NCBI RefSeq assembly: GCF_002128425.1
Contig: NZ_NESS01000017.1
Span: 1-64,000 of the forward strand
DNA length: 64,000 bases
Direction: 5' to 3'
From: Gottfriedia acidiceleris
GTDB taxonomy: Bacteria; Bacillota; Bacilli; Bacillales; Bacillaceae_G
A model generated the notes under the pieces. That model worked only from the letters and a program-made list of their open reading frames with translations. It was not told the origin of the DNA and did no database searches. This document shows positions 39,786-51,742 of the stretch, piece by piece (positions within the stretch are counted from its first letter, which is position 1; each line of letters opens with the position of its first letter). The translations under genes were made by a program, and so were the position numbers.

Positions 39786-39831
39786 CGTTCACCTACTTAA
39801 GCTAGCAAGCTAGTAGGAAAATAGGTGAACG
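39786..39831 (-). promoter_or_regulatory. large hairpin in the rpsG-fusA spacer
   Basis: CGTTCACCTA (39786-39795) pairs perfectly with TAGGTGAACG (39822-39831), enclosing a second perfect stem CTAGC/GCTAG (39802-39813). It has no T run. It lies 138 nt before the fusA start in a 232-bp spacer, a candidate S7 target or processing site; no known family recognised. Confidence 0.45.
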
Positions 39832-39880
39832 ACTTAACCAACATTTATTATGTGCAGAAATAACTAAATTGCTTTGAATC

Positions 39881-40369
<489 letters not shown>

Positions 40370-40383
40370 CTAAATCTTATCTA

Positions 40384-40806
40384 TTACTTCTTAGCTGCTT
40401 TTGGTCTCTTAGTTCCGTATTTAGAACGACCTTGCATACGCTTGTCAACACCTGCAGTATCTAAAGCACCACGAACGATATGGTAACGTACCCCCGGTAA
40501 GTCTTTTACACGTCCACCACGGATAAGAACAACACTGTGCTCTTGTAAGTTGTGTCCGATACCTGGGATATAAGCAGTTACCTCGATTTGGTTAGTTAAA
40601 CGCACACGAGCATATTTACGTAAAGCTGAGTTTGGTTTCTTTGGAGTCATTGTACCAACACGAGTACAAACACCACGTTTTTGTGGAGCTGATAAATCAG
40701 TTGATTTTTTCTTTAATGAGTTGAAACCTTTATTTAATGCTGGTGATTTTGATTTCCATACTTTAGAAGTACGTCCATTACGCACTAACTGGTTAATAGT
40801 AGGCAT
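40384..40806 (-). CDS. rpsL: ribosomal protein S12
   Basis: 140 residues from the ATG at 40806 ([12 protein letters not shown]), which has a GGGAGG site; the 34 upstream in-frame codons belong to the leader. [11 protein letters not shown] and [16 protein letters not shown], the two regions where streptomycin-resistance mutations fall, read as wild type. Decoding-centre protein. Confidence 0.97.
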   Translation of the reverse strand: MPTINQLVRNGRTSKVWKSKSPALNKGFNSLKKKSTDLSAPQKRGVCTRVGTMTPKKPNSALRKYARVRLTNQIEVTAYIPGIGHNLQEHSVVLIRGGRVKDLPGVRYHIVRGALDTAGVDKRMQGRSKYGTKRPKAAKK

Positions 40807-40997
40807 GAGTTTTCCTCCCTTCAAATATTTATAAGACCACACATCCAGGTGGTTCATAATAAGTTGAAAACAAAGTTTTTGCAAGAAGGAAGAAGCCCTC
40901 CTTCTCACAAAAACAGTTTTAACTGTATATTCCTAAATTAGCCCCGGATCTAACCTGCTTAGATTAGCAGTGCTATTGTCTAGGAGCAACCTTGAAT

Positions 40998-41027
40998 ATC
41001 TTATCATTTTTCATCAAATAATGTCAA
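40998..41027 (-). promoter_or_regulatory. str-operon promoter
   Basis: Minus strand: -35 TTGACA (41022-41027), 18-bp spacer, -10 TAAGAT (40998-41003) with an upstream TGA (extended -10). It directly follows the rpoC stop, in the place where ybxF stands in B. subtilis, and yields a leader of about 185 nt before rpsL that contains a paired GAAGGAGGGCTTC segment. Confidence 0.75.
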
Positions 41028-41051
41028 CTCAAGTTTTAAAATATTTTAAGA

Positions 41052-44000
41052 TTATTTTTCAACTAATACTTCTTCGTTCATTTCAACTGATTCATTTAAA
41101 TCTTTAACAAGATCTACTTTACGGTATCTGTTCATACCTGTACCAGCTGGAACCAACTTACCTATAATAACATTCTCTTTTAATCCTAGCAACTCATCAC
41201 GTTTTCCTTTAATTGCAGCGTCTGTTAATACACGCGTTGTTTCTTGGAACGATGCAGCTGATAGGAATGAGTCTGTTTCTAATGATGCTTTAGTAATACC
41301 TAGTAATAATGGGCGTGCAGTAGCTGGTTGTTTACCTGCATATAATGCTTCTTTGTTTGCTTCAGTAAACTGGTGAAGTTCTAATAATGTTCCAGGTAAT
41401 AAATCAGTCTCACCCGCATCCATTACACGAACTTTCTTCAGCATTTGACGTACCATTACCTCTACGTGTTTGTCTCCAATTTCTACCCCTTGCATACGGT
41501 ATACTTTTTGTACTTCACGTAATAAGTATTCTTGAACAGCATTTGTACCTTTTACTTTTAGAAGTTCCTTTGGATCGATTGAACCTTCTGTCATTACTTG
41601 ACCACGTTCAATTGTTTCACCTTCTTGAACTTTAAGTCTAGCGCCATAAGGAACTGGGTAGTTTCTAGTTTCAACTGAGCCTTGAACAATAATTTCTTGT
41701 TTATCTTTAGCGTCAGTAGAAATCGAAATAATACCATCAATTTCAGAAATAACAGCTTGACCTTTAGGGTTACGTGCTTCAAATAGCTCTTGAATACGAG
41801 GTAAACCTTGAGTGATATCGTCTCCTGCTACCCCACCTGTATGGAATGTACGCATCGTTAACTGTGTACCTGGTTCACCGATTGATTGAGCAGCGATAAT
41901 ACCAACTGCCTCACCAACTTCAACCTCAGCACCTGTAGCTAAGTTACGGCCATAACATTTTTTACATACTCCATGGTTAGTATTACATGTGAATGCAGAA
42001 CGGATATTAACTTCTTCAATACCAGCATCGATAATTTCACGAGCTAAGTCTTCTGTAATTAAATCGTTCTCTTGAGCAAGTAATACACCTGTTTCTGGGT
42101 GGCGTATAGTTGAACGTAAATGACGACCAACTAAACGATCGTATAAACCTTCAATAATTTCGTTACCTTCTTTAATTGCTTTAACATGTAAACCACGGTC
42201 TGTACCACAGTCATCTTGACGAACTATTACGTCTTGCGCAACGTCTACTAGACGACGAGTTAAGTAACCAGAATCGGCAGTTTTAAGTGCTGTATCTGCA
42301 AGACCTTTACGAGCACCGTGAGTAGAGATGAAGTATTCAAGTACTGTCAGACCTTCACGGAATGAAGATTTAATCGGTAACTCGATAATACGACCAGCCG
42401 GGTTGGCCATCAGACCACGCATACCTGCAAGCTGAGTGAAGTTCGATGCGTTACCACGGGCACCAGAGTCACTCATCATAAAGATCGGGTTACGTTTATT
42501 TAAAGAAGCCATCAGTTTTCCTTGAATTACATCCTTCGCGTCACTCCAAATTGCGATTACACGGTCGTAACGCTCATCTTCTGTGATTAAACCACGACGG
42601 AATTGTTTTAGAACTTTATCTACTTTTTCTTGAGCTTCAGCAATAATTAATTGCTTTTCAGGTAATACGATGATATCGGATACACCAACCGTAATACCAG
42701 CTTTAGTAGAGTGTCTAAATCCAAGATCCTTCATGCGGTCTAGCATTTTTGACGTTTCAGTAATTTTGAAACGTTTAAATACTTCAGCGATGATATTTCC
42801 AAGTATTTTCTTTTTGAAAGGAGCAATTTCTTCTCTACTTTCAATAATCTCTTTAATATTCTCACCTTTAGCCACAAAGTACATCTGAGGAGTTTCCTTC
42901 TCAAGGTTACTCTGAGTAGGTTCATTAATATATGGGAACGACGTAGGTAAGATTTCATTAAAGATCAGCTTACCAACCGTTGTAATTAATAATGAATTAT
43001 TTTGTTCTTCAGTAAATGTTTCGTTATTTAAAGAATTTGCTGCAACAGCAACTCGAGAATGTAGATGTACATAACCATTTTGGTATGCAATTAACGCCTC
43101 GTTGATATCTTTAAATACCATACCTTCACCGACAGCGCCTGCACGCTCAAGCGTTAAGTAATAGTTACCTAATACCATATCTTGAGATGGAGTAACTACT
43201 GGTTTACCATCTTTCGGGTTCAGGATGTTTTGTGCTGCAAGCATTAGAATACGTGCTTCTGCTTGAGCTTCACTTGATAACGGTACGTGAACAGCCATTT
43301 GGTCACCATCAAAATCGGCGTTGTATGCAGTACATACAAGTGGATGTAGACGGATTGCACGGCCTTCTACTAATGTAGGTTCGAACGCTTGGATACCAAG
43401 TCTGTGCAGAGTTGGGGCACGGTTTAATAACACCGGATGCTCACGAATAACTGATTCTAATACATCCCAAATCTCAGGGTGTAAACGCTCAATTTTACGT
43501 TTTGCGGACTTAATGTTATGTGCTAATCCACGCTCTACTAATTCTTTCATCACGAATGGTTTGAATAATTCTATCGCCATTTCTTTTGGTAATCCACATT
43601 GATACATTTGTAAGTTTGGTCCTACAACGATAACCGAACGGCCAGAGTAGTCAACACGTTTACCAAGTAAGTTTTGACGGAAACGTCCTTGCTTACCTTT
43701 AAGCATATGAGAAAGAGATTTTAATGGACGGTTACCTGGTCCAGTAACTGGACGGCCACGACGACCATTGTCAATTAACGCATCAACAGCTTCTTGAAGC
43801 ATACGTTTTTCATTTTGTACGATGATGCTTGGTGCACCAAGGTCTAATAAACGTTTTAAACGGTTGTTACGGTTAATTACACGACGATATAAATCGTTTA
43901 GATCTGAAGTTGCAAAACGTCCACCATCTAATTGAACCATTGGTCGTAATTCAGGTGGGATTACTGGAAGCACATCTAAGATCATCCAAGAAGGCTCATT

Positions 44001-44660
44001 ACCAGAGTTACGGAATGCTTCTAAAACTTCTAAACGTTTAATTGCTCTTGTACGACGTTGACCTTGAGCAGTTTTTAACTCTTCTTTTAATGAATCAACA
44101 TCTTTTTCAAGATTAATATCGCTTAATAGCTTTTTAATTGCTTCAGCACCCATAGATGCTTGGAAAGTTTGACCGTAACGCTCACGATAAGCACGGAATT
44201 CTTTCTCAGAAAGCAATTGTTTCTTTTCTAAAGGAGTATCTCCAGCTTCTGTTACTACATAAGAAGCAAAGTAGATTACTTCTTCCAGAGCACGAGGGGA
44301 CATGTCTAAAACAAGTCCCATTCGGCTTGGAATACCTTTAAAATACCAAATATGTGATACTGGTGCAGCTAATTCGATGTGACCCATACGCTCACGACGT
44401 ACTTTTGCGCGAGTTACTTCAACTCCACAACGATCACAAACTACACCTTTATAACGTACACGTTTATATTTTCCGCAGTGACATTCCCAATCTTTCGTAG
44501 GACCGAAAATGCGTTCACAGAAAAGACCATCTTTTTCAGGTTTTAATGTACGGTAGTTAATTGTTTCAGGTTTTTTAATTTCCCCGTATGACCACGAGCG
44601 AATTTTGTCAGGCGATGCAAGTCCGATCTTCATATACTCGAAATTATTTACATCTATCAA
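41052..44660 (-). CDS. rpoC: RNA polymerase beta' subunit
   Basis: 1202 residues (B. subtilis 1199). Zinc-ribbon Cys near the N-terminus ([20 protein letters not shown]), catalytic [14 protein letters not shown] with the three Mg-binding Asp, bridge helix and trigger loop region [20 protein letters not shown], second zinc site CDCGTDRG-type replaced by DDCGTDRG and [13 protein letters not shown]. 46 bp behind rpoB. Confidence 0.98.
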   Translation of the reverse strand: MIDVNNFEYMKIGLASPDKIRSWSYGEIKKPETINYRTLKPEKDGLFCERIFGPTKDWECHCGKYKRVRYKGVVCDRCGVEVTRAKVRRERMGHIELAAPVSHIWYFKGIPSRMGLVLDMSPRALEEVIYFASYVVTEAGDTPLEKKQLLSEKEFRAYRERYGQTFQASMGAEAIKKLLSDINLEKDVDSLKEELKTAQGQRRTRAIKRLEVLEAFRNSGNEPSWMILDVLPVIPPELRPMVQLDGGRFATSDLNDLYRRVINRNNRLKRLLDLGAPSIIVQNEKRMLQEAVDALIDNGRRGRPVTGPGNRPLKSLSHMLKGKQGRFRQNLLGKRVDYSGRSVIVVGPNLQMYQCGLPKEMAIELFKPFVMKELVERGLAHNIKSAKRKIERLHPEIWDVLESVIREHPVLLNRAPTLHRLGIQAFEPTLVEGRAIRLHPLVCTAYNADFDGDQMAVHVPLSSEAQAEARILMLAAQNILNPKDGKPVVTPSQDMVLGNYYLTLERAGAVGEGMVFKDINEALIAYQNGYVHLHSRVAVAANSLNNETFTEEQNNSLLITTVGKLIFNEILPTSFPYINEPTQSNLEKETPQMYFVAKGENIKEIIESREEIAPFKKKILGNIIAEVFKRFKITETSKMLDRMKDLGFRHSTKAGITVGVSDIIVLPEKQLIIAEAQEKVDKVLKQFRRGLITEDERYDRVIAIWSDAKDVIQGKLMASLNKRNPIFMMSDSGARGNASNFTQLAGMRGLMANPAGRIIELPIKSSFREGLTVLEYFISTHGARKGLADTALKTADSGYLTRRLVDVAQDVIVRQDDCGTDRGLHVKAIKEGNEIIEGLYDRLVGRHLRSTIRHPETGVLLAQENDLITEDLAREIIDAGIEEVNIRSAFTCNTNHGVCKKCYGRNLATGAEVEVGEAVGIIAAQSIGEPGTQLTMRTFHTGGVAGDDITQGLPRIQELFEARNPKGQAVISEIDGIISISTDAKDKQEIIVQGSVETRNYPVPYGARLKVQEGETIERGQVMTEGSIDPKELLKVKGTNAVQEYLLREVQKVYRMQGVEIGDKHVEVMVRQMLKKVRVMDAGETDLLPGTLLELHQFTEANKEALYAGKQPATARPLLLGITKASLETDSFLSAASFQETTRVLTDAAIKGKRDELLGLKENVIIGKLVPAGTGMNRYRKVDLVKDLNESVEMNEEVLVEK

Positions 44661-44706
44661 GGGGCCTACCTCCCTTTCTGTCCTAAGGTTTTACCCTATA
44701 TAATAC

Positions 44707-47700
44707 TTATTCTTTTACGTATTCCATATCCATCGCTAAATGTTCTGAAGTTTGATCATCATCATCTTCAGTATCACGCATTTCAATTTCTTCGTCTGTA
44801 GCAGACATCATCTTAACATCCATACCAAGTGACTGTAATTCTTTAATTAATACTTTGAATGATTCAGGAACACCTGGTTCTGGTACATTTTCACCCTTAA
44901 CGATTGCTTCATATGTTTTCACACGTCCAACAACGTCATCAGATTTAACTGTTAAGATTTCTTGTAATGTGTAAGCAGCACCGTATGCTTCAAGTGCCCA
45001 AACCTCCATCTCACCAAAACGCTGTCCACCAAATTGTGCTTTTCCACCAAGTGGTTGTTGCGTAACAAGTGAGTAAGGTCCTGTTGAACGAGCATGTAAT
45101 TTATCGTCAACCATGTGTGCAAGTTTAATCATATACATGACACCTACAGATACACGGTTATCGAATGGCTCACCTGTACGACCATCATAAAGTACAGTTT
45201 TAGCATCACGTGCCATACCAGCTTCTTCAATTGTTCCCCATACATCTTCTTCACGCGCTCCGTCAAATACTGGAGAAGCAACATGAATACCAAGATATCT
45301 TGCAGCCATACCTAAGTGTAGCTCTAATACCTGACCGATGTTCATACGAGAAGGTACCCCTAATGGGTTTAACATGATATCAACTGGCGTTCCATCAGGT
45401 AAGAATGGCATATCTTCTTCTGGTAAAATACGAGAGATAACCCCTTTATTACCATGTCGTCCAGCCATTTTATCCCCTTCAGAGATTTTACGTTTCTGAA
45501 CGATATAAACACGAACAAGTTGGTTTACTCCTGGTGGTAATTCATCACCGTTTTCGCGAGTGAATACTTTTACATCAAGAATAATTCCGCCTCCACCGTG
45601 TGGAACACGTAAAGATGTATCGCGAACTTCACGAGCTTTTTCACCAAAGATAGCGTGTAGAAGACGTTCTTCAGCAGTTAATTCAGTTACACCTTTAGGC
45701 GTTACTTTACCAACTAATAAATCTCCATCTTTTACTTCTGCACCAATTCGGATAATTCCACGCTCATCAAGATTTTTAAGTGCATCTTCACCAACATTTG
45801 GAATATCACGAGTGATTTCTTCAGGTCCTAATTTAGTATCACGAGCTTCTGATTCATATTCTTCAATATGAACTGAAGTATAAACATCTTCTTTTACTAG
45901 ACGACGACTCATAATGATCGCATCCTCGTAGTTGTAACCATCCCATGTCATGAATGCTACTAATACGTTACGTCCTAGAGCTAATTCACCTTTTTCCATT
46001 GAAGGTCCATCTGCAAGAATTTCGCCTCTTACAACTTCATCACCAACACTTACGATTGGGCGTTGGTTATAACAAGTACCTTGGTTAGAACGTACGAATT
46101 TTAACATACGGTATTTATCAAGGTCACCTTTTACTTTTTGACCGTCTACATCTAAGTAGCGACGTACCCAAACTTCTTTCGCTTCAACACGTTCAACAAT
46201 ACCTGGGTGTTTACAAATTACTGCAGCACCAGAGTCTTTCGCTGATACGTATTCCATACCTGTACCTACGATTGGAGATTCAGGGTTTAATAATGGAACT
46301 GCTTGACGTTGCATGTTCGCTCCCATTAGGGCACGGTTCGAGTCATCGTTTTCTAAGAAAGGAATACATGCTGTCGCAGCTGATACTACTTGTTTTGGAG
46401 ATACATCCATGTAGTCAATACGTTCACGTTTAACAACTGTGTTGTCTCCACGGAAACGAGCTACTACATCTTCATCTAAGAAACTACCATCTTCACCTAA
46501 ACGAGCATTCGCTTGGGCTACAACGTATAAATCTTCTTCATCAGCAGTTAAGTAATCAATTTTATCTGTTAGACGACCAGTTTCAGAGTCTACACGACGA
46601 TAAGGAGTTTCAATAAAACCAAATTGATTTACTTTTGCATAAGAAGAAAGTGAGTTAATTAATCCGATGTTTGGACCCTCAGGAGTTTCAATCGGACACA
46701 TACGACCATAGTGAGAGTAATGAACGTCACGTACTTCAAATCCAGCACGTTCACGTGTTAAACCACCTGGTCCAAGTGCTGATAGTCTTCGTTTATGAGT
46801 TAATTCAGCAAGTGGATTTGTTTGGTCCATGAATTGAGATAACTGTGAGCTACCAAAGAATTCTTTTATTGAAGCAATTACAGGGCGAATATTAATTAAC
46901 GCCTGTGGAGTAACTGCATTTGTATCTTGAATTGACATACGTTCACGAACTACACGTTCCATACGAGATAAACCGATACGGAATTGGTTTTGAAGTAATT
47001 CACCAACTGAACGTAAACGACGATTTCCTAAATGGTCAATATCGTCAGTGTCACCTACGTTATGTAGCAGGTTAAAGAAGTATGAAATTGAAGAAATAAT
47101 GTCAGCTGGTGAAATATTTTTCACACTTTTGCTTACATTCGCATTTCCAATAACTTGAATAACTTGTTCACCATCTTCTACAGGAGCGTAAATTTTAATA
47201 GATTGTAGAGTAATCTCATCTTCTAATACGCCACCAGCAGGGTGAGCAACTTTTTCACCGATATTCTTTTCTAAGAATGGAAGAATACGGTCTAACGTAC
47301 GGCGATCAAGAGTTGTCCCCTTTTCTACAATAATTTCACCAGTTTCTGGATCTACTAATGTTTCTGCAATACGTTGGTTAAACAGTCTATTTTTAATGTG
47401 TAATTTTTTATTTATTTTGTAGCGTCCAACACTAGCTAAATCATAACGCTTCGGATCAAAGAAGCGAGTAATTAATAGGTTTTTAGCATTTTCTACTGTA
47501 GGTGGTTCACCTGGACGTAATCTTTCATAGATTTCAAGAAGCGCCTTTTCGGTGCTATCTGTGTTATCCTTTTCAAGCGTATTACGTAGGTATTCATTCT
47601 CGCCTAATAAGTCTAGAATCTCTTGGTCCGTACCAAACCCAAGCGAACGTAGTAGTACCGTTACAGGTAATTTTCTTGTACGGTCAATACGTACATAAAC

Positions 47701-48246
47701 TACATCCTTCGCGTCCGTTTCGTACTCTAACCAAGCACCACGGTTTGGAATAACTGTAGCCGTAAAACCTTTTTTACCATTTTTGTCGATCTTTCCACTA
47801 TAGTACACACTTGGAGAACGTACTAATTGTGAAACGATTACACGTTCAGCACCATTAATAATAAATGTGCCTGTATCCGTCATCAGTGGGAAATCCCCCA
47901 TGAAAACGTCTTGCTCCTTAACTTCGCCAGTTTCCTTATTTAATAGGCGAACTTTCACTCGAAGTGGAGCAGCGTAGTTTACGTCACGCTCTTTCGATTC
48001 TTCTACAACATACTTCGGCTCACCTAAACTGTAATCAATGAATTCTAATGATAGATTACCTGTGAAATCCTCAATCGGTGAAATGTCTTGGAACATTTCT
48101 CTCAAACCTTCATCTAAGAACCATTGGTAAGATGCTGTTTGAATTTCAATTAAGTTAGGTAACTCTAAAACTTCACTGATACGAGCATAACTTCTGCGTT
48201 GGCGGTGTCGTCCATATTGAACTAGTTGACCTGTCAACATATTCAC
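44707..48246 (-). CDS. rpoB: RNA polymerase beta subunit
   Basis: 1179 residues. The rifampicin region ([16 protein letters not shown] and [14 protein letters not shown]) has the sensitive-type Gln, Asp, His, Arg and Ser. [20 protein letters not shown] and the C-terminal [20 protein letters not shown] are intact, and an acidic tail ends the protein. It is transcribed with rpoC. A terminator-like hairpin stands in its leader. Confidence 0.98.
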   Translation of the reverse strand: MNMLTGQLVQYGRHRQRRSYARISEVLELPNLIEIQTASYQWFLDEGLREMFQDISPIEDFTGNLSLEFIDYSLGEPKYVVEESKERDVNYAAPLRVKVRLLNKETGEVKEQDVFMGDFPLMTDTGTFIINGAERVIVSQLVRSPSVYYSGKIDKNGKKGFTATVIPNRGAWLEYETDAKDVVYVRIDRTRKLPVTVLLRSLGFGTDQEILDLLGENEYLRNTLEKDNTDSTEKALLEIYERLRPGEPPTVENAKNLLITRFFDPKRYDLASVGRYKINKKLHIKNRLFNQRIAETLVDPETGEIIVEKGTTLDRRTLDRILPFLEKNIGEKVAHPAGGVLEDEITLQSIKIYAPVEDGEQVIQVIGNANVSKSVKNISPADIISSISYFFNLLHNVGDTDDIDHLGNRRLRSVGELLQNQFRIGLSRMERVVRERMSIQDTNAVTPQALINIRPVIASIKEFFGSSQLSQFMDQTNPLAELTHKRRLSALGPGGLTRERAGFEVRDVHYSHYGRMCPIETPEGPNIGLINSLSSYAKVNQFGFIETPYRRVDSETGRLTDKIDYLTADEEDLYVVAQANARLGEDGSFLDEDVVARFRGDNTVVKRERIDYMDVSPKQVVSAATACIPFLENDDSNRALMGANMQRQAVPLLNPESPIVGTGMEYVSAKDSGAAVICKHPGIVERVEAKEVWVRRYLDVDGQKVKGDLDKYRMLKFVRSNQGTCYNQRPIVSVGDEVVRGEILADGPSMEKGELALGRNVLVAFMTWDGYNYEDAIIMSRRLVKEDVYTSVHIEEYESEARDTKLGPEEITRDIPNVGEDALKNLDERGIIRIGAEVKDGDLLVGKVTPKGVTELTAEERLLHAIFGEKAREVRDTSLRVPHGGGGIILDVKVFTRENGDELPPGVNQLVRVYIVQKRKISEGDKMAGRHGNKGVISRILPEEDMPFLPDGTPVDIMLNPLGVPSRMNIGQVLELHLGMAARYLGIHVASPVFDGAREEDVWGTIEEAGMARDAKTVLYDGRTGEPFDNRVSVGVMYMIKLAHMVDDKLHARSTGPYSLVTQQPLGGKAQFGGQRFGEMEVWALEAYGAAYTLQEILTVKSDDVVGRVKTYEAIVKGENVPEPGVPESFKVLIKELQSLGMDVKMMSATDEEIEMRDTEDDDDQTSEHLAMDMEYVKE

Positions 48247-48317
48247 CCCTTAAATCAAGAGTATTTAAAACAAAAAAATAGTAACAAATAAGCAGAAAAA
48301 ATCCCTTACTTGTTAAA

Positions 48318-48352
48318 CAAAAAATAAAATGGTTTCAAAATGAAAACCATTT
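48318..48352 (-). terminator. terminator-like hairpin in the rpoB leader (attenuator candidate)
   Basis: Minus strand: AAATGGTTT - 8-nt loop - AAACCATTT followed by TATTTTTTG. It lies 72 nt before rpoB and about 105 nt downstream of the predicted rpoB promoter, so it would act on the rpoBC transcript itself. It also ends any read-through from ybxB. Confidence 0.65.
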
Positions 48353-48457
48353 ATTAAACTCAACGACAGTCATTTTACTATCATTTCCAAAGAATATAGA
48401 AATATACCCACTTTCAAAAAATCATTTTTGAAAATAAATATATATTGGCATTTAATA

Positions 48458-48486
48458 ATACTATCACAAGCAAAAATTACAGTCAA
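48458..48486 (-). promoter_or_regulatory. rpoBC promoter (sigma-A)
   Basis: Minus strand: -35 TTGACT (48481-48486) overlapping the ybxB stop codon, 17-bp spacer, -10 TAGTAT (48458-48463). Predicted leader about 205 nt. Confidence 0.7.
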
Positions 48487-49082
48487 TCTTTTTTACTTTT
48501 TATGATATAATACCCTTTATCTTTTTTTACTACCTCAACCTCATCGAAAGTTTCTTTTAATAAATCAAGAGCAGATGGCGCACCTTGTTTCTTTTGTATA
48601 ACTACCCAAAGCTCACCACCAGGAAGTAATTTATCGTGTGCACCTTTCAAAATTTCGTGAACAACATTTTTCCCTGCTCGTATTGGCGGATTCGTTAAAA
48701 TAGCTGCATATTCTCCAGTTACATTTTCATAGATGCTACTTTCATAGATTTTCACATTTTCTATTTTATTTACAATCGCATTTTCTTTTGCTAATTCAAT
48801 TGCTCTTAAATTAACATCAACCATCTCTACTGTGCGGTTTACATCATCTTTTGCAATTGATAAACCGATTGGACCATATCCACATCCAACATCTAAAATA
48901 TCACCTTTAATTTCTGGAAATGCGAATGCGCTAATTAAAACACGTGATCCAAAATCAACTTCATTCCTAGAAAAAACACCTGAATCAGATTGGAATTTCA
49001 AATCATTACCTCTCAGAGTAAATGAAAATACCTTTTTATCATTTTTACTATTCGGTTGATTTGTAAAATAATGATCTGCCAT
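48483..49082 (-). CDS. ybxB: RsmC-like class I methyltransferase (YbxB)
   Basis: 199 residues from the ATG at 49082, which has GAAGGA six nt upstream. The SAM-binding motif is ILDVGCGYGPIGLSIA and the catalytic N-P-P motif is TNPPIRAGK. It belongs to the RsmC/RsmD-like family that methylates guanine N2 in 16S rRNA; only the C-terminal half of E. coli RsmC is represented, as normal in Bacillus. It lies between rplL and rpoB. Confidence 0.9.
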   Translation of the reverse strand: MADHYFTNQPNSKNDKKVFSFTLRGNDLKFQSDSGVFSRNEVDFGSRVLISAFAFPEIKGDILDVGCGYGPIGLSIAKDDVNRTVEMVDVNLRAIELAKENAIVNKIENVKIYESSIYENVTGEYAAILTNPPIRAGKNVVHEILKGAHDKLLPGGELWVVIQKKQGAPSALDLLKETFDEVEVVKKDKGYYIIKSKKD

Positions 49083-49142
49083 AAAAAATCCTTCTTCCAT
49101 ATATTCTTATCAACAGTCTTCCCAAAGTAATCCCATATGAAC

Positions 49143-49170
49143 AAAAAAAGCTCGCATAAATGCGAGCTTT
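49143..49170 (-). terminator. terminator after rplL
   Basis: Minus strand: AAAGCTCGCAT-TT-ATGCGAGCTTT followed by TTTTG, 18 bp past the rplL stop. Confidence 0.9.
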
Positions 49171-49188
49171 CTTAAAAACTTTTAGAAA

Positions 49189-49551
49189 TTACTTAACTTC
49201 TACGTTAGCGCCAACTTCTTCAAGTTTAGCTTTCATTTCTTCAGCTTCTTCTTTGCTGATTCCTTCTTTAATTGCTTTAGGAGTGTTGTCAACTAATTCT
49301 TTAGCTTCTTTTAATCCTAAACCAGTTAATTCACGAACTACTTTGATAACTTTGATTTTTTGGTCGCCAGCGCCAGCTAATACTACGTCAAATTCAGTTT
49401 GCTCAGCAGCAGCTTCAGCAGCGCCACCAGCCATCATAGCCATAGGAGCAGCAGCAGTTACGCCAAACTCTTCTTCGATTGCTTTTACTAAGTCATTTAA
49501 TTCTAATACAGTCATGTTTTTAACTGCTTCAATGATTTGTTCTTTAGTCAT
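49189..49551 (-). CDS. rplL: ribosomal protein L7/L12
   Basis: 120 residues: helical dimerisation domain, Ala/Glu-rich hinge ([18 protein letters not shown]), C-terminal domain [20 protein letters not shown] that recruits GTPase factors. It follows rplJ by 56 bp; the L10-L12 stalk genes share the L10 leader. Confidence 0.98.
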   Translation of the reverse strand: MTKEQIIEAVKNMTVLELNDLVKAIEEEFGVTAAAPMAMMAGGAAEAAAEQTEFDVVLAGAGDQKIKVIKVVRELTGLGLKEAKELVDNTPKAIKEGISKEEAEEMKAKLEEVGANVEVK

Positions 49552-49607
49552 TGTTAATTTCCTCCTTGTTTATACCTTTAAATTATATATTTTAAGCGAT
49601 CTTGGCA

Positions 49608-50108
49608 TTAAGCGCCTTGTTCTTCTTTTTGTTCTGCAACTGCTTTAGTTGCAAGAGCGAAGTTGCGGATTGGTGCTTGTAGCACGCTAAGCAACATAGA
49701 AAGTAAACCTTCGCGAGATGGAAGTTCAGCAAGAGCTTTAACTTCTTCAACAGTAGCAACGTTTCCTTCGATTACACCAGCTTTAATTTCTAAAGCCTCA
49801 TGTTTTTTAGCGAAATCGTTGATTACTTTAGCAGGAGCAATTACATCCTCCATACTAAACGCGATTGCGTTTGGACCAGTTAATGATTCGTTTAAACCAG
49901 CTAAGCCAGCTTCTTCAGCAGCACGACGAGTTAAAGTGTTTTTGTAAACTTTGAACTCAACGCCAGCTTCACGTAATTGCTTACGTAATTCAGTTACTTC
50001 AGCAACGTTTAAACCACGGTAGTCAACAACGATTGTTGATTTGCTATCACGTAATTTAGCAGCTACTTCAGATACAACTTGTTTTTTAGCTTCTAATACT
50101 GCGCTCAT
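49608..50108 (-). CDS. rplJ: ribosomal protein L10
   Basis: 166 residues: [40 protein letters not shown]; the C-terminal helix carries the L12 dimers. It represses its own mRNA through the leader upstream in Bacillus. Confidence 0.98.
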   Translation of the reverse strand: MSAVLEAKKQVVSEVAAKLRDSKSTIVVDYRGLNVAEVTELRKQLREAGVEFKVYKNTLTRRAAEEAGLAGLNESLTGPNAIAFSMEDVIAPAKVINDFAKKHEALEIKAGVIEGNVATVEEVKALAELPSREGLLSMLLSVLQAPIRNFALATKAVAEQKEEQGA

Positions 50109-50159
50109 TTATTACACCTCCTGTGGATTTTTGTGTGTATACCGCAAAAGTGTAACCAT

Positions 50160-50275
50160 AGCAAAACCTCCACGAATTTTTCAAAAAAAGACATGGAGGT
50201 TGTATATGCACGAATTTATCAGTTATACACCTCGGTAGGATATTAAGCGTAAGCACCTACTGTCTACGGTAGTCT
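50160..50275 (-). promoter_or_regulatory. L10 leader (ribosomal protein autoregulation)
   Basis: The 190-nt stretch between promoter and rplJ folds into the known L10 leader: minus strand GTAGACAGTAGGTGC, TTAATATCCTACCGAGGTG, then ACCTCCATGTC - T run - GTGGAGGT. The last part is a terminator-type hairpin (AACCTCCA near 50195, TGGAGGTT near 50166). Recognised from the GACAG-AGGTGC / CCUxCCGAGG consensus and position; L10(L12)4 is the ligand in the family. Confidence 0.85.
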
Positions 50276-50298
50276 ATTTAATTAGCAAGACAATCTCC

Positions 50299-50327
50299 AT
50301 TATAGAGAGTTCTTGTCGAATTGTCAA
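50299..50327 (-). promoter_or_regulatory. rplJ promoter (sigma-A, full consensus)
   Basis: Minus strand: -35 TTGACA (50322-50327), 17-bp spacer, -10 TATAAT (50299-50304). It begins 16 bp past the rplA stop. Confidence 0.88.
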
Positions 50328-50342
50328 CTTTGTTTTTTTATC

Positions 50343-51032
50343 TTAGAAACTAGCTGGATCTACTTTGATACCAGGGCCCATAGTTGAAGTGATTGCTACG
50401 TTCTTCATGTATGTTCCTTTAGCAGCAGCAGGTTTAACTTTTAACATAGTTTCAAAGATTGTTGTAAAGTTTTCTACTAACTTTTCGTTTTCGAAAGATA
50501 CTTTACCGATTGGTACGTGAATGTTACCAGCTTTATCAACACGGTATTCAACTTTACCAGCTTTGATTTCGTTAACAGCTTTAGTTACATCAAATGTAAC
50601 TGTACCTGTTTTAGGGTTTGGCATTAAACCTTTAGGTCCTAATACACGTCCTAATTTACCAACTTCAGCCATCATGTCTGGAGTTGCTACTACTACATCA
50701 AAATCGAACCAACCTTGTTGGATTTTGTTAATCATGTCAGCATCGCCTACGAAATCAGCACCAGCAGCTTCAGCTTCTTTAGCTTTTTCACCTTTAGCGA
50801 ATACTAATACACGTTGTACTTTACCAGTACCGTGTGGAAGAACTACTGCACCACGAATTTGTTGGTCAGCTTTCTTTGGATCTACTCCTAAACGGAATGC
50901 TACTTCAACTGTTGCATCAAAGTTAACAGTTGTAGTCTTTTTAACAAGTTCTACAGCTTCGTTTACTGCATAAACAGCTGTACGATCTACTAATTTAATA
51001 GCTTCTTGGTATTTTTTACCTTTGTTAGCCAT
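50343..51032 (-). CDS. rplA: ribosomal protein L1
   Basis: 229 residues: [20 protein letters not shown], the signature [21 protein letters not shown]-type block (seen as [18 protein letters not shown]), SLGP-like ending [12 protein letters not shown]1 stalk protein, and repressor of the L11 operon in bacteria where tested. 115 bp behind rplK. Confidence 0.98.
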   Translation of the reverse strand: MANKGKKYQEAIKLVDRTAVYAVNEAVELVKKTTTVNFDATVEVAFRLGVDPKKADQQIRGAVVLPHGTGKVQRVLVFAKGEKAKEAEAAGADFVGDADMINKIQQGWFDFDVVVATPDMMAEVGKLGRVLGPKGLMPNPKTGTVTFDVTKAVNEIKAGKVEYRVDKAGNIHVPIGKVSFENEKLVENFTTIFETMLKVKPAAAKGTYMKNVAITSTMGPGIKVDPASF

Positions 51033-51047
51033 GTTTTATTCCTCCTA

Positions 51048-51075
51048 ATGTGGTTTTAACGGATTTTCCTCCCAC
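51048..51075 (-). promoter_or_regulatory. candidate L1-binding motif before rplA
   Basis: Minus strand: GTGGGAGG, a short A/C-rich loop with TCCGTTAAA, then ACCACAT, ending just before the rplA ribosome binding site. The same pattern occurs before rplK (51598-51627). A separate hairpin GGTTGCGA/TCGCAACC stands just upstream (51083-51118). Confidence 0.5.
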
Positions 51076-51147
51076 GAATAAAGGTTGCGATAAAACACAT
51101 CAAGTGATGCTCGCAACCTCCTCAATCACACCTTATTGAAGATGGGA

Positions 51148-51573
51148 TTAGTCTTCAATAACGATACCCATACTACGTGCAGTACCTTCTACCATACGCA
51201 TAGCAGCTTCAACAGAAGCAGCATTTAAGTCAGGCATTTTTTGTTCAGCAATCTCACGCACTTTATCGCGTTTAACTGTTGCTACTTTTTTACGATTTGG
51301 TTCACCAGAACCAGACTCGATACCAGCCGCTACTTTAAGAAGTACAGCAGCAGGAGGAGTTTTCGTAATAAATGTAAACGAACGATCTTCGAATACAGTG
51401 ATTTCAACAGGAATGATTAGACCAGCTTGGTCAGCTGTACGAGCGTTGAACTCTTTACAGAATCCCATGATGTTAACACCTGCTTGTCCTAGTGCAGGAC
51501 CAACTGGTGGTGCTGGGTTTGCTTTTCCTGCAGGAATTTGCAATTTTACCATTTTAATTACTTTTTTAGCCAC
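51148..51573 (-). CDS. rplK: ribosomal protein L11
   Basis: 141 residues from a GTG at 51573 (read as [20 protein letters not shown]), with AAGGAGG well placed before it and the exact family length; the longer frame upstream runs through the leader motif. C-terminal rRNA-binding domain [17 protein letters not shown]. Part of the GTPase-associated centre; RelA senses stalling there, and the thiostrepton region ([13 protein letters not shown]) is wild type. Confidence 0.96.
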   Translation of the reverse strand: MAKKVIKMVKLQIPAGKANPAPPVGPALGQAGVNIMGFCKEFNARTADQAGLIIPVEITVFEDRSFTFITKTPPAAVLLKVAAGIESGSGEPNRKKVATVKRDKVREIAEQKMPDLNAASVEAAMRMVEGTARSMGIVIED

Positions 51574-51597
51574 GAGACACACCTCCTTAAGTCCGTG

Positions 51598-51627
51598 ATG
51601 TGGTAATGGGGTTTTACACCCTCCCAC
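51598..51627 (-). promoter_or_regulatory. candidate L1-binding motif before rplK
   Basis: Minus strand: GTGGGAGGGTGTAAAACCCC, ATT, ACCACAT. It shares the GTGGGAGG ... ACCACAT frame with the rplA leader, 24 nt before the rplK start. Leader control of the L11 operon by L1 is established in several bacteria; here it is inferred. Confidence 0.5.
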
Positions 51628-51742
51628 TCATATCGTTTTGCATTTACATGCATATTCTTATACAGAAGTTAATATCATCTATTCGATGCATATTGACCTT
51701 TAAAAGTCTAACATTTTCAAATTAAAAATGCAAGGTCTTGTA

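Noticed and set aside
41594-48000. Several 60-100-aa ORFs on either strand within rpoB and rpoC
   Set aside because: All are other-frame shadows of long, conserved coding sequence, without independent start sites.
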